Part shown: positions 1 to 10,745 of the stretch, one piece after another | Layout of the letters: each line of letters starts with the position of its first letter | Position numbering within the stretch: position 1 is the stretch's first letter | Assembly: GCA_030652475.1 (NCBI GenBank) | Contig: JAUSAO010000008.1 | Span: 1 to 56,449 of the forward strand | Direction of reading: 5' to 3' | Length of the DNA stretch: 56,449 bases | Source: Gallionella sp. | Lineage (GTDB): Bacteria; Pseudomonadota; Gammaproteobacteria; Burkholderiales; Gallionellaceae | Notes under the pieces: generated by a model | What the model saw: the letters and a program-made list of their open reading frames with translations, nothing else | Told to the model about the DNA's origin: nothing | Databases searched by the model: none | Translations under genes and position numbers: made by a program

Positions 1-6
1 GAAAAA

Positions 7-113
7 CACGAAAAACACGAAATAAATCAAAACCTTGTTTGGTTTTAATCACTCACCGAATAGGTGAAGCCTAAGCAGCCAATATCACATTGAATTTTTT
101 CGTGTTTTTCGTG
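7..113. repeat. Inverted-repeat element upstream of pilU
   Basis: The left edge carries tandem copies of CACGAAAAA, and positions 96-113 carry the reverse complement (TTTTTCGTGTTTTTCGTG). The two arms enclose about 75 bases that also hold a short A/T palindrome near 30-50. No reading frame is convincing here. The layout resembles a small non-autonomous repeat, which is inference. The rest of 114-345 has one small hairpin (GGCGATAAATCGCC, about 198-211) and otherwise nothing I recognise. Confidence 0.5.
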
Positions 114-293
114 ACTTTCGTGGACAACTGAGTTTTTAAGGATTATCTAAGCGCGATAAAACATGCGCTAAGATTCTGTTTATCCCACGGAATATAAGGC
201 GATAAATCGCCTATTCCTGAATGAAGAGCATTTCGCAAAACATGTCGCACAAGGGCTCGTATTTTTGAATGAAAGCCGCGCAGCGGACAACCC

Positions 294-327
294 CAACTAG
301 CTACTAGCAACTAGCAACTAGCGACTA
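294..327. repeat. Short tandem CTAGCAA-type repeat
   Basis: ACTAG/CTAGCAA-like units are repeated just upstream of the pilU ribosome-binding site. It resembles in style the ACCACT/AACCACTGACC repeats at 32098-32231 and 36404-36508. Kinship between them is only a guess. Confidence 0.45.
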
Positions 328-345
328 ATAACTGAGGTGATACAC

Positions 346-1509
346 ATGATCGTCACACCCTTGCTGAAACTGGCCGCCGACAAACAGGCTTCCGATCTGT
401 TTTTTTCAGTTGGCGCGCCGGTCAACATCAAAATCGATGGCATTAGCATGCCGGTCAATTCACAGGTGTTGAGTGCCGATATCGTCAAGCACATCGCCTA
501 TGAACTCATGTCTTCAAGGCAGATAGTCGAATTCGAAGCCAATATGGAAATGAATTTTTCCTATCGAGTCGATGGACTGGGCAGCTTCCGTGTCAATATC
601 TTCCGTCAGCGCGGTGACATTGCCATCGTGATACGCTACATCAAGGGCAGGATCGACAATGTGGACGAACTGCGCCTTCCCGGCATACTCAAGTCGTTAA
701 TCATGGAAAAGCGCGGCCTGGTACTGGTAGTCGGTGCAACCGGCTCGGGAAAATCCACCACGCTGGCTTCCATGATTGAACATCGCAGTCACACCCAAAC
801 CGGCCATATCCTGACGATAGAGGATCCGATCGAGTACATTTTCAAACACGACAAATCCATCGTCAATCAACGTGAAATCGGCACCGACACACTCAACTAC
901 GAGAATGCGCTGTCCTGCGGCATGCGTGAAGCGCCTGACGTATTGATGATAGGGGAAGTGCGTGATCGCGACACCCTGAAACATGCGCTGATTTTTGCCC
1001 AGACCGGGCACTTGTGCCTGACTACGCTACACGCCAACAACAGTTATCACGCCCTGAATCGTATCGTTAACTTCTTCCCCTACGACTCGCGCCAGAGTGT
1101 GTTGTCCGACCTTTCCATGTGTTTGCGCGCAGTCATTTCACAACGTCTGGTTCGCACGTTGAATGGCAAGCAAGTTCCCGCGGTGGAAATCCTGCTGAAC
1201 ACCACCTTGATTGCCGATCTGATCAAGAATGATGAAATTGAAAAAATCCACGAAGCGATAGACAAGAGCGTTTCTGCCGGCTCGCAGACCTTCGAACAAG
1301 CTCTTTACCGATTATTTAAATCCGGAACCATCAGCAAGGAAGAGGCCATGCGCAATGCCGATTCGGCAAGCAATTTGTCTGCTCTGGTCGATTTTTCCGA
1401 ACGCACCAACACCATGGCTGTACCGATTTTCTCACCCAATCCGCAAACCGAGAAAGTAGCCAAATCGGATTTCAGCGGTATCAAACTCGATTTGGATGCG
1501 GGTAAATAG
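346..1509 (+). CDS. pilU: Type IV pilus retraction ATPase, PilU-like
   Basis: Hexameric cytoplasmic GspE/PilT-family ATPase that helps power type IV pilus retraction. From the chosen ATG it is 387 aa, the usual size. Visible motifs are the Walker A loop GATGSGKST at about residue 130, an Asp-box region around IEDPIEY, a Walker B-like stretch LMIGEVRD, and the His-box TGHLCLTTLHA near residue 220. The acidic, extended C-terminus fits PilU better than PilT. I chose ATG 346 because GAGGTG at 334-339 is well spaced for it; a GTG at 337 lies inside that ribosome-binding site. No pilT or other pilus gene is adjacent in the window, so the partner must lie upstream or elsewhere. Confidence 0.9.
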   Translation: MIVTPLLKLAADKQASDLFFSVGAPVNIKIDGISMPVNSQVLSADIVKHIAYELMSSRQIVEFEANMEMNFSYRVDGLGSFRVNIFRQRGDIAIVIRYIKGRIDNVDELRLPGILKSLIMEKRGLVLVVGATGSGKSTTLASMIEHRSHTQTGHILTIEDPIEYIFKHDKSIVNQREIGTDTLNYENALSCGMREAPDVLMIGEVRDRDTLKHALIFAQTGHLCLTTLHANNSYHALNRIVNFFPYDSRQSVLSDLSMCLRAVISQRLVRTLNGKQVPAVEILLNTTLIADLIKNDEIEKIHEAIDKSVSAGSQTFEQALYRLFKSGTISKEEAMRNADSASNLSALVDFSERTNTMAVPIFSPNPQTEKVAKSDFSGIKLDLDAGK

Positions 1510-1511
1510 GT

Positions 1512-3951
<2,440 letters not shown>

Positions 3952-3953
3952 AC

Positions 3954-5036
3954 ATGTCTAGCGTCTCATCTCTAACTATCGTTGGCTACAAATCAATTCG
4001 TAAATTGGAAAATTTCCCATTAACAAATCTAAATGTTTTGATTGGTGCGAATGGTGCTGGGAAAAGTAATTTCATCGGGTTTTTCAAGCTACTTAATGAG
4101 ATATACGAACAACAATTGCAGTTATTCATTCAGAAGCAGGGCGGTCCAGACGCGCTGTTACATTTTGGGCGTGGAACTACGGAGCGATTGCATGCTGAAT
4201 TCTATTTCGATCACAATGGTTACAAATTTGACCTTATACCGACCAACGACAACCGTTTGATATTTGAACGAGAAATTAGTTGGTTCAAGGGTATGTATTA
4301 CCCAAGTTCAAAAAGCGTCCCGCTTGGATCTGGACATAACGAATCAAAACTAAAAGATGCGCAAGATACATACTCACAATATGTGCGCCCTTCAGTCAGT
4401 AGCTGGCGTGTCTATCATTTTCATGACACCAGTGAGAACGCTAAAGTCAAACAGCCACACGCTTCCAACCTGAATCTTCGCTTGTTACCAGATGCTGCAA
4501 ACTTAGCTGCCTACTTACGAATGTTGAAGGATAAACATCCTAATGAATATCAACGAATAGTTGATTCCATTCAGCTAGTAGCACCATTTTTTGATGATTT
4601 TGTGCATCGTCAAGAAGACACCAATATGGTGAAGCTGGAGTGGACACAAAAAGGAAAACCCGACATTCCATTCACCGCACACATGTTGTCAGATGGCACG
4701 TTACGCTTTATTTGTTTAGCCACCTTGTTACTTCAACCCACTCACTTACTGCCCAGTACGATTCTCATTGATGAACCTGAACTAGGATTGCATCCATACG
4801 CCATCACCATTCTTGCGGATATTTTCAAACAAGTTTCGGAACAGCGTCAGTTGATTGTATCTACGCAATCGGTGGAGCTTATCAACGAACTTAGCCCACA
4901 AGACATCATTGTCGTTGATCAAGAAAACGACGCCTCAGCCTTCAAGCGCTTCACGGATGAAGAGTTGTCAGGCTGGCTGGAACAATACGCCATAGGCGAA
5001 TTGTGGAAACGCAATGTACTGGGCGGGAGGCCATAA
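3954..5036 (+). CDS. AAA/ABC-type ATPase of a possible defence pair
   Basis: 360-aa ATPase of the SMC/ABC-like AAA_21 group found in OLD- and PARIS-type systems. Walker A is GANGAGKSN at about residues 31-39. A signature-like LSDGTLRF, Walker B ILIDEPELGLHP and the switch STQS follow in the last third. The gene starts two bases after prmB and its stop abuts the GTG of the next gene. Codon usage is visibly more A+T-rich than the flanking prmB and hpnC, suggesting acquisition. Known two-gene systems pair such ATPases with a TOPRIM-like nuclease, and the partner here fits that pattern. The defence role is inference. Confidence 0.8.
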   Translation: MSSVSSLTIVGYKSIRKLENFPLTNLNVLIGANGAGKSNFIGFFKLLNEIYEQQLQLFIQKQGGPDALLHFGRGTTERLHAEFYFDHNGYKFDLIPTNDNRLIFEREISWFKGMYYPSSKSVPLGSGHNESKLKDAQDTYSQYVRPSVSSWRVYHFHDTSENAKVKQPHASNLNLRLLPDAANLAAYLRMLKDKHPNEYQRIVDSIQLVAPFFDDFVHRQEDTNMVKLEWTQKGKPDIPFTAHMLSDGTLRFICLATLLLQPTHLLPSTILIDEPELGLHPYAITILADIFKQVSEQRQLIVSTQSVELINELSPQDIIVVDQENDASAFKRFTDEELSGWLEQYAIGELWKRNVLGGRP

Positions 5037-5711
5037 GTGATTGAGGTCATAGTTTTTACAGAAGGCCAAACTGAAGAGCAATTCATCAAGCGCGTAATCG
5101 CGCCAGTTTTCTATCCAAATCAGATTTTCATCAAACCCTTAACACTGAATACCTCGCAGGATGCCAGAGGTGGCGCTGTCAATTTCGACCGGTTAAAACT
5201 CAATAGCAGGAACACGCTACGCCAGAAACCGGAAGCGATACTGACTACGTTCCTTGATCTGTATGGGCTGGATACCAGTTTTCCGAATTTTGTTGAGTCA
5301 AAAAAACTTGCTGACGTATATGCTCGCACGACGGCCTTGGAAACCGGTCTGCATCAAGCAATCGTCGAGCATGTCGGTTGCCGTCCCGAACGTTTCATTC
5401 CGTACATTCAACCTTACGAATTTGAAGGATTATTATTTTCGGATGTGGAAGCGTTGGTTCTCACCGAGCCAACGTGGAACAATGCATTGGCAAAACTTAA
5501 AGCCGTTCAGGATAGCTTTGAAACACCCGAACATATCAACGACAGCTACGAAACCAAGCCGTCCAAACGTCTTGAAAATATTCTCGTTCCGAAATACAAA
5601 AAAACGCGTCATGGGCCCCTCGCTGCAGAGAAAATCACACTGAACGTCATGGAAGATAAATGTGTGCATTTCAAAAGCTGGATGGAAAACCTTCGCGGAC
5701 TAATTGACTGA
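5037..5711 (+). CDS. DUF4276-family protein, TOPRIM-like partner of the ATPase
   Basis: 224-aa protein with the DUF4276 layout. The N-terminal VFTEGQTEEQFIKRV supplies the conserved Glu, a central TTFLDLYGLD supplies an Asp-x-x-x-Asp, and IQPYEFEGLLFSDVEAL follows. These acidic positions are those expected of a TOPRIM-like metal site. It begins at GTG 5037 right after the ATPase stop, with GGGAGG at 5024-5029 as ribosome-binding site, so the two are coupled. TOPRIM-ATPase pairs such as OLD/Gabija and PARIS act against phage. Whether this pair does so is inference, and an unrelated nucleic-acid repair role is possible. Confidence 0.78.
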   Translation: MIEVIVFTEGQTEEQFIKRVIAPVFYPNQIFIKPLTLNTSQDARGGAVNFDRLKLNSRNTLRQKPEAILTTFLDLYGLDTSFPNFVESKKLADVYARTTALETGLHQAIVEHVGCRPERFIPYIQPYEFEGLLFSDVEALVLTEPTWNNALAKLKAVQDSFETPEHINDSYETKPSKRLENILVPKYKKTRHGPLAAEKITLNVMEDKCVHFKSWMENLRGLID

Positions 5712-5718
5712 TTACTTA

Positions 5719-6534
5719 ATGGCTGTAGATCACTACGAAAACTTTCCGGTCGCCTCGATCATGATGCCCAAACGGCTGCGGCGGCCTGTCGCGGCGATTT
5801 ATCATTTCGCCCGCGCGGCGGACGATATCGCCGACGAGGGCGATCTGTCCGACAACGAACGTCTGCAACAACTGGATGCTTTCCGGGACGAGCTGAATCG
5901 TATCGCGCATGACGAAACACCGCTCACCCCGCTGTTTCAGAATCTGGCTTTAACAATCCGCCAGTATGAACTCCCGATGCAACCATTCCATGACCTGCTC
6001 GATGCCTTCTCGCAGGACGTGGTGACAAAGCGCTACGACAATTATGCCGAACTGCTCGACTACTGCCGCCGTTCCGCCAATCCGGTCGGCAAACTGCTGC
6101 TGCATCTCTACCAGGAAGCCACGCCCGTCAATCTGGCTTACTCGGATGCAATCTGCACCAGCTTGCAGCTGATCAATTTCTGGCAGGATGTCAGCAAGGA
6201 TTATGCAATCCATCGCATCTACCTGCCGCTGGATGAGATGGCACAATTCGGCGTATCAGAGACGCAGATTGCACAACAAATCTGCGATGAGAACTGGCGA
6301 AAACTGATGCAGTTCCAGATAGCTCGTGCACGCGCGCTGATGTTGCAGGGCGCGCCGCTGGGCAGCATCCTCACCGGCCGCATCGGCCTGGAAATGCGCA
6401 TGATTATCGCCGGGGGTCTGCGCATACTCGACAAGATCGAATCTGCCGATTACGACATTTTCCGTCACCGCCCGGTATTGCGTCCGCTCGACTGGGTTAT
6501 CATGTTAGCCAAATCCGCACCCCACTCTTACTAA
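5719..6534 (+). CDS. hpnC: Squalene biosynthesis protein HpnC
   Basis: Trans-isoprenyl diphosphate synthase-like protein (271 aa from this start) that acts after HpnD in the three-step HpnCDE route, converting presqualene diphosphate to hydroxysqualene. Family motifs are the Asp-rich ARAADDIADEGDL near residue 35 and the second site NFWQDVSKDY near residue 157. ATG 5719 gives the familiar N-terminus MAVDHYENFPVAS; a TTG at 5704 inside the end of the DUF4276 gene is the alternative. It is the first gene of hpnCDE. The pathway supplies squalene for hopanoids; no squalene-hopene cyclase is in the window. Confidence 0.93.
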   Translation: MAVDHYENFPVASIMMPKRLRRPVAAIYHFARAADDIADEGDLSDNERLQQLDAFRDELNRIAHDETPLTPLFQNLALTIRQYELPMQPFHDLLDAFSQDVVTKRYDNYAELLDYCRRSANPVGKLLLHLYQEATPVNLAYSDAICTSLQLINFWQDVSKDYAIHRIYLPLDEMAQFGVSETQIAQQICDENWRKLMQFQIARARALMLQGAPLGSILTGRIGLEMRMIIAGGLRILDKIESADYDIFRHRPVLRPLDWVIMLAKSAPHSY

Positions 6535-6573
6535 GCCCAAAACTGCTTCGACTGTTTTTTTAGAACCAAGCCC

Positions 6574-7464
6574 ATGACTCCAGACCAATATTGCCAGGAC
6601 AAAACTTCAGCCAGCGGCTCCAGTTTTTATTACAGCTTTCTGTTCCTGCCCAAGGACAAACGCCGCGCGATCACCGCGCTGTATGCCTTCTGCCGCGAAG
6701 TAGATGATGTGGTGGACGAATGTTCGGACGAGCAGGTTGCCCGCACGACGCTTAACTGGTGGCGCGGCCAGGTGGCGGAAATCTACGGCGGGAAACCGCA
6801 GTGCTCGCAAGGGGTACGCCGGGGTGTGCCCGAGGGCTCTGCCCTCACCCTCCCGCTGCATCCGGTCGCACTTGCGCTGGTACCTGTCGTCGCCCAATTC
6901 AATCTCGCACAGGAACACTTGCTGGAAATTATAGACGGCATGGAAATGGATCTGGACCAGCCACGCTACGCCGACTTCAAGTCGCTGCAACTGTATTGCT
7001 ATCGCGTCGCCTCGGTGGTCGGGCTGCTATCAGCGGAAATTTTTGGCTACAACGACCGCCAGACGCTGAAATACGCCCATGATCTGGGCATCGCTTTCCA
7101 GCTCACCAATATCATCCGGGATGTCGGCGAGGATGCCAGACGCAACCGTATCTACCTGCCGATGGAGGAGATGAAACAGTTCGATGTAACAGCCGCAGAC
7201 ATCCTCAATGCGAACGAAACCGAAAACTTCAACAAGCTGATGGCGTTCCAGGTCGAACGCGCACAACGTTTTTATCAGCAAGCTCTGGCACAACTGCCGG
7301 TCGCAGACAGAAAAACCCAGCGCACCGGACTGATCATGGCGGCCATTTACCGCGCCACGCTGGATGAAGTGGTAGCCAGCGGCTGCCACGTACTGAAAGA
7401 GCGCGTCTCACTCACCCCGCTGCGCAAACTGTGGCTGGCCTGGACAACTTGGCTCAAGAACTGA
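6574..7464 (+). CDS. hpnD: Presqualene diphosphate synthase HpnD
   Basis: Condenses two farnesyl diphosphates to presqualene diphosphate. The 296-aa protein has both Asp-rich motifs, REVDDVVDE near residue 45 and NIIRDVGEDARRNRIYLP near residue 185. Residues about 77-95 (positions 6802-6858) are an extra stretch rich in Gly, Arg, Pro and Ser. It lies between GGKPQ and HPVALAL, which are normally contiguous in this family. It is exactly 57 bases, so the frame is kept. It overlaps hpnE by 34 bases. The enzyme is probably functional since both metal sites are intact, but the insertion deserves testing. Confidence 0.93.
   Translation: MTPDQYCQDKTSASGSSFYYSFLFLPKDKRRAITALYAFCREVDDVVDECSDEQVARTTLNWWRGQVAEIYGGKPQCSQGVRRGVPEGSALTLPLHPVALALVPVVAQFNLAQEHLLEIIDGMEMDLDQPRYADFKSLQLYCYRVASVVGLLSAEIFGYNDRQTLKYAHDLGIAFQLTNIIRDVGEDARRNRIYLPMEEMKQFDVTAADILNANETENFNKLMAFQVERAQRFYQQALAQLPVADRKTQRTGLIMAAIYRATLDEVVASGCHVLKERVSLTPLRKLWLAWTTWLKN
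6802..6858. repeat. 57-base in-frame insertion in hpnD
   Basis: G+C-rich segment with a small palindrome (GAGGGCTCTGCCCTC) that interrupts the conserved HpnD sequence without shifting the frame. I recognise it as foreign only by comparison with remembered HpnD proteins. The same behaviour is seen for other repeats in this window (36404-36508, 37001-37050, 50228-50272). Confidence 0.5.
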
Positions 7465-8762
7465 ATATCGCCGTCCTTGGCGGTGGCTATGCAGGCATGG
7501 CTGCTGCGGTGGCACTGGCCGGGCGCGGCATTCCTGTCACGGTGTTCGAGAGCGCCAGACAATTGGGTGGTCGCGCACGCGGCATGACGCACCAAAACAC
7601 GCAACTGGACAACGGCCAGCATCTGCTGCTGGGCTGCTATCACCAAACCCTGAATCTGATCGAACAGGTCGGCGGCAACCTCGAAGCCGATTTCCTGCGC
7701 CTGCCGCTGCAACTGGATCTGCATGGGCATTTTGCACTGCAAGCACCCCGACTGCCCGCGCCTTTACATCTGTTGTTCGCCTTGCTGGGCGCACAGGGCT
7801 TGTCATGGTCGGATCGCCTTAGCGCCGCGCGTTTCATGCTCACGCTACGCCGAATACATTTTCGCATCGCCGCCGATATGACGGTTTCAGAACTGCTCAA
7901 ACTGCACGGACAAGGCGACACGCTGATACAAAAACTCTGGGAACCGCTGTGCATCGCGGCGCTGAACACGCCGGTACATATTGCTTCCGCACAAGTCATG
8001 CTCAATGTGCTGCACGACGCGCTGAATAAAACGCGTGCCGACAGCGACATGCTGCTGCCGCGCATTGATTTCACTGCGCTGTTCCCTGAGCGTGCCGCAA
8101 ACTATGTAAGAAAGCACGGCGGTCATGTGCTTACCTCATGCGGCGCGGACGCTTTGCAACTGCATGACTACAATATTGAGATCAGCACCCAGCGTGGCAG
8201 CCTGTTCTTCAGCCACGTCATCTGCGCCACACCGCCCGTAACAACCGCCAGACTGCTGCGCCCCATTGCGGAACTGGGCGCAATAATCGAACAAATCGAT
8301 GCCTTGCAGCATCAGCCTATCTACACCGTGTATCTGCAATACCCGTCACATATCACACTGCCGCATCCTATGCTGGGCCTGTATCAGCGCGTTAGCCAGT
8401 GGCTGTTCGATAAGGGGCAGATCGCCGGGCAGCACGGCCTGATCGCTGCGGTGATCAGCGCGCAAGGACTGCATCAGAAGTTAACTCAGGAAGAACTGGC
8501 GCAGAAGGTCATCGCCGAACTGAATGAAGAATTCGGCATCAGCGATAGCCCACTATGGGTCAAAGTGATTGCAGAAAAGCGCGCCACCTTCGCCTGCACG
8601 TCCGATTTACAACGCCCCGCCCAGCAAACACCCCTGCCCCGATTACTGCTGGCAGGCGATTACACCGCAGGCGACTACCCCGCCACACTGGAAGGCGCCG
8701 TACAAAGCGGCCTGCGCTGCGCCGAAGTGCTCAGCGCAGCCTCCAACCCGTCCGGGCATTGA
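7431..8762 (+). CDS. hpnE: Hydroxysqualene dehydroxylase HpnE
   Basis: FAD-dependent amine-oxidase/desaturase-like flavoprotein that completes squalene formation from hydroxysqualene. The N-terminal dinucleotide-binding motif AVLGGGYAGMAAAVALAGRG and the FESARQLGGRARG segment are clear. The C-terminus has the second FAD contact LLLAGDYTAGDYPATLEGAV. At 443 aa the length is normal. I keep the GTG start at 7431, which overlaps the end of hpnD by 34 bases; TTG 7449 is an alternative just before the Rossmann motif. hpnC, hpnD and hpnE in this order make a complete squalene module. Confidence 0.93.
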   Translation: MAGLDNLAQELNIAVLGGGYAGMAAAVALAGRGIPVTVFESARQLGGRARGMTHQNTQLDNGQHLLLGCYHQTLNLIEQVGGNLEADFLRLPLQLDLHGHFALQAPRLPAPLHLLFALLGAQGLSWSDRLSAARFMLTLRRIHFRIAADMTVSELLKLHGQGDTLIQKLWEPLCIAALNTPVHIASAQVMLNVLHDALNKTRADSDMLLPRIDFTALFPERAANYVRKHGGHVLTSCGADALQLHDYNIEISTQRGSLFFSHVICATPPVTTARLLRPIAELGAIIEQIDALQHQPIYTVYLQYPSHITLPHPMLGLYQRVSQWLFDKGQIAGQHGLIAAVISAQGLHQKLTQEELAQKVIAELNEEFGISDSPLWVKVIAEKRATFACTSDLQRPAQQTPLPRLLLAGDYTAGDYPATLEGAVQSGLRCAEVLSAASNPSGH

Positions 8763-8980
8763 TACAGAAGTGTCATTGCGATAACCAGCGACTTGCCAGC
8801 TTGCTGGCTTAGTCGAATGGCTAGTAGTTTCATCAAGCCCGAGGGGCTGTGGCAATCCACTCAGGTCGTCATTGCGAAGCCCGAAGGGCTGTGGCAATCC
8901 AGCCTTTTACGGGTTAGTCAAACAACTGGATTGCTTCTTCGGCTTCGCCTCCTCGCAAAGACGATTTAATCAGCGCTTCC
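8763..8980. repeat. REP-like GTCATTGCGA...GGCAATCCA repeats
   Basis: Intergenic stretch after hpnE with at least two partly palindromic units of the form GTCATTGCGAAGCCCGAAGGGCTGTGGCAATCC and fragments of others, plus a perfect hairpin GCCAGCTTGCTGGC at about 8797-8810. The same family recurs at 30634-31025 and 33905-34085, and a related one lies inside wbpP. No gene is supported here. Confidence 0.7.
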
Positions 8981-9121
8981 CTAAGTTACAGTTTGAGACA
9001 ATATCCCAGCCTGCTTTTGTGCCAGATGCTTCACATCTTCAGAAATATCGGGATGCGCGGCTACCTTGTGCCAGTAACGGATCGCCAGCGGCAACATCTC
9101 CTTCCATACGGGTATTGCGAC
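8981..9121 (-). pseudogene. Possible 3-prime gene remnant, unknown protein
   Basis: On the minus strand a 46-codon open stretch reads as a plausible C-terminal protein segment containing WKEMLPLAIRYWHKVAAHP and ending ILSQTVT-stop, with a stop immediately before it. It has no start codon or ribosome-binding site, so it looks like a decayed gene end. I do not recognise the family. It may be chance. Confidence 0.3.
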
Positions 9122-9200
9122 TTATTTTTCGGTATCTCTTTTCACTAGCTGAGTGGAAAAATTGGACGTGGCACACCGCAGTTTTTCCATGAATGCACTG

Positions 9201-9575
9201 TTATTCCTTCGGTCGCAGGGGCAACAGGCGTAAACGAGTACGGCTCGGATCAATAGTAAGTAACGCTCCTTCTTCCAGTTCTGGTGTCATCTGCCGCAGG
9301 GCGATAATGACCTGCTTGCCGATTACGTCCGGGCTGACATTCTCGGCACGGATTTGCACAACGCTGGGCTTTTCGCCGTGGGTAGCGGCGAGGATTGCGC
9401 CAAAATCCAGATCGTGGGTAAGCACCACATAATCGTTTTCATTGGCGTAGGCCATAAGTTCGGAATCTGGTGCGTTGTGTGCCCCAAGCGTTGACCAGTG
9501 CTCAGCCTCCACTCCTGCATCGGCCAGCATGTTGACCCAGCGCGGAGACAGATTCATATCAACAAGCAACTTCAT
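9201..9575 (-). CDS. DUF5615 PIN-like protein, probable toxin
   Basis: 124-aa protein of the DUF5615 family (PIN-like fold related to Mut7-C). It starts MKLLVDMNLSPRW with the first conserved Asp, and the later motif VVLTHDLDFG carries the paired acidic residues. DUF5615 genes are commonly found as the second gene after a DUF433 gene, as here with a 4-base overlap, and are regarded as toxin components with putative RNase activity. The activity is not shown by the sequence. Length and both acidic motifs are intact, so it is probably functional. Confidence 0.85.
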   Translation of the reverse strand: MKLLVDMNLSPRWVNMLADAGVEAEHWSTLGAHNAPDSELMAYANENDYVVLTHDLDFGAILAATHGEKPSVVQIRAENVSPDVIGKQVIIALRQMTPELEEGALLTIDPSRTRLRLLPLRPKE

Positions 9576-9802
9576 GCGGTGGCCAGCATGACCTCGCGTT
9601 CTTCAGATCGCCATGCGGCATAGCAAAGTGCCTGCATGATGTCTTCGCGTTCAAGGTAAGGATAGTCAGTGAGGACTTCATCCACGCTGTGACCGGATCC
9701 AATCTGGCCGACGACCATGCCTACCGTAACACGCATCCCACGGATGCATGCTTTACCTCCCATCACGCCTGGCTGTTGGGTGATCCGATTCAGTTGTCCC
9801 AT
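9572..9802 (-). CDS. DUF433 antitoxin
   Basis: 76-aa DUF433 protein with a small helix-turn-helix-like fold: RITQQPGVMGGKACIRGMRV near the start, then GQIGSGHSVDEVLTDYPYL. It starts with ATG preceded by AAGGAGTAGCAC, a strong ribosome-binding site, and its stop overlaps the DUF5615 start by four bases. The order antitoxin then toxin and the overlap fit a type II toxin-antitoxin operon that represses itself. Confidence 0.85.
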   Translation of the reverse strand: MGQLNRITQQPGVMGGKACIRGMRVTVGMVVGQIGSGHSVDEVLTDYPYLEREDIMQALCYAAWRSEEREVMLATA

Positions 9803-9861
9803 GTGCTACTCCTTATTAAAACGCACTGCATGTTATCGGTTTGAGAATATAGCTTCAAGAA

Positions 9862-9975
9862 CTATTTATGAAGATGAACCCCCGGCAATTTACGACTGAT
9901 GACGGCTTGGATGCTGCTCTTTCCCGAACCATTGGGTCCCGCTAACATGCGCAGTCTTGGCACTTGCCCGTTCAT
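9862..9975 (-). pseudogene. Truncated zeta-toxin-like kinase
   Basis: Minus-strand reading frame starting at ATG 9975, overlapping the stop of the upstream antitoxin gene. It encodes only 37 residues: MNGQVPRLRMLAGPNGSGKSS followed by a short tail and TAG. The Walker A motif GPNGSGKS near residue 13 and the position after a small antitoxin match zeta/UDP-GlcNAc-kinase-type toxins, which normally run 190-270 aa. Everything after the P-loop is missing, so the toxin is dead. The frame continues only briefly past the stop without recognisable sequence. Confidence 0.7.
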
Positions 9976-10199
9976 GCGATTAACAATCGTTGGCCAGGCT
10001 TTGTTGGCGTTTGTGCGGGTAAAGGCTTAATGATTTTATGGCTGCCATCGGGAAAGACTTCTACCAGGCTGTCATTGACGCGTTCCAGCACACTGCTGCC
10101 GGCAGCCAGTGCTAGCCAGTAAGCCTGTTTTATTGCGGCATCCGCTAATTCAGGAATGTGTTCTTCCAGATAACGAATCGCTTGTTCCTGTGTGCTCAT
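9972..10199 (-). CDS. Small antitoxin paired with the truncated zeta-like toxin
   Basis: 75-aa acidic/helical protein starting MSTQEQAIRYLEEHIPELADAA, with a mid-segment VLERVNDSLVEVFPDG and a basic end. It is preceded by AAGGAGAATCCC, a strong ribosome-binding site. Proteins of this kind sit in front of zeta-toxin genes in many proteobacteria and are thought to neutralise them. Here the toxin is truncated, so the antitoxin is an orphan. Family assignment rests mainly on context. Confidence 0.65.
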   Translation of the reverse strand: MSTQEQAIRYLEEHIPELADAAIKQAYWLALAAGSSVLERVNDSLVEVFPDGSHKIIKPLPAQTPTKPGQRLLIA

Positions 10200-10294
10200 G
10201 GGATTCTCCTTGGGGGCTGCATTATATCAGCCGCATTTGTATGGGGTAGACGCTACATTCACACGTACGCAACGCTACTTTATCAGCGCAATCA

Positions 10295-10745
10295 TCACTT
10301 TTTATCCCACGGCGCGAAGCCGATGGGGCGTATTTTCTTTGCTGCCAAAGTGATCATCAGTTCGTGGATGGCATCAAATACAGCTTTGAATTTGATGTCG
10401 CATTTCTTTTCCAGCGTAACCAATTTTTGGGATAACTCGGCATTCGAGGCAAGTATCTGACGCAACTGCACGAAGGCGCGCATGATTTCGATGTTGACCT
10501 GAGTGGCGCGGGTGCTGCGCAGCACGCTTGAGAGCATGGATACGCCTTGTTCGGTGAAGGCATAGGGAAGCTGTCCGTACACCACCCCAACTTGACATCC
10601 CAAATTGTGATTTCAAGTTGGCGAACTCTTCCGGACTCAGTTGAAACATGAAATCTTCGGGAAATCGTTCGATGTTACGTTTGACGGCCTGAACCTGAAC
10701 CGGCCCGAGATACGCCACTGCCGCGCAGCCGCCGATTCCTCAATG
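10295..10745 (-). pseudogene. Frameshifted ORF6N-domain gene
   Basis: Two overlapping minus-strand frames together spell an ORF6N-domain protein. One frame gives [20 protein letters not shown] and ends around SSWGGVRTA. The next frame continues with [21 protein letters not shown] and a coiled C-terminus ending [11 protein letters not shown] single-base indel near 10565-10575 separates them. The expected N-terminus (about 30 residues before AVKRN) is degenerate. ORF6N domains occur in phage-type DNA-binding proteins. The remnant abuts the lysS promoter region. Confidence 0.75.

Noticed and set aside
8872..9192. 106-codon plus-strand frame after hpnE
   Set aside because: Its first third is REP-like repeat and the rest shows no family motif; no ribosome-binding site.
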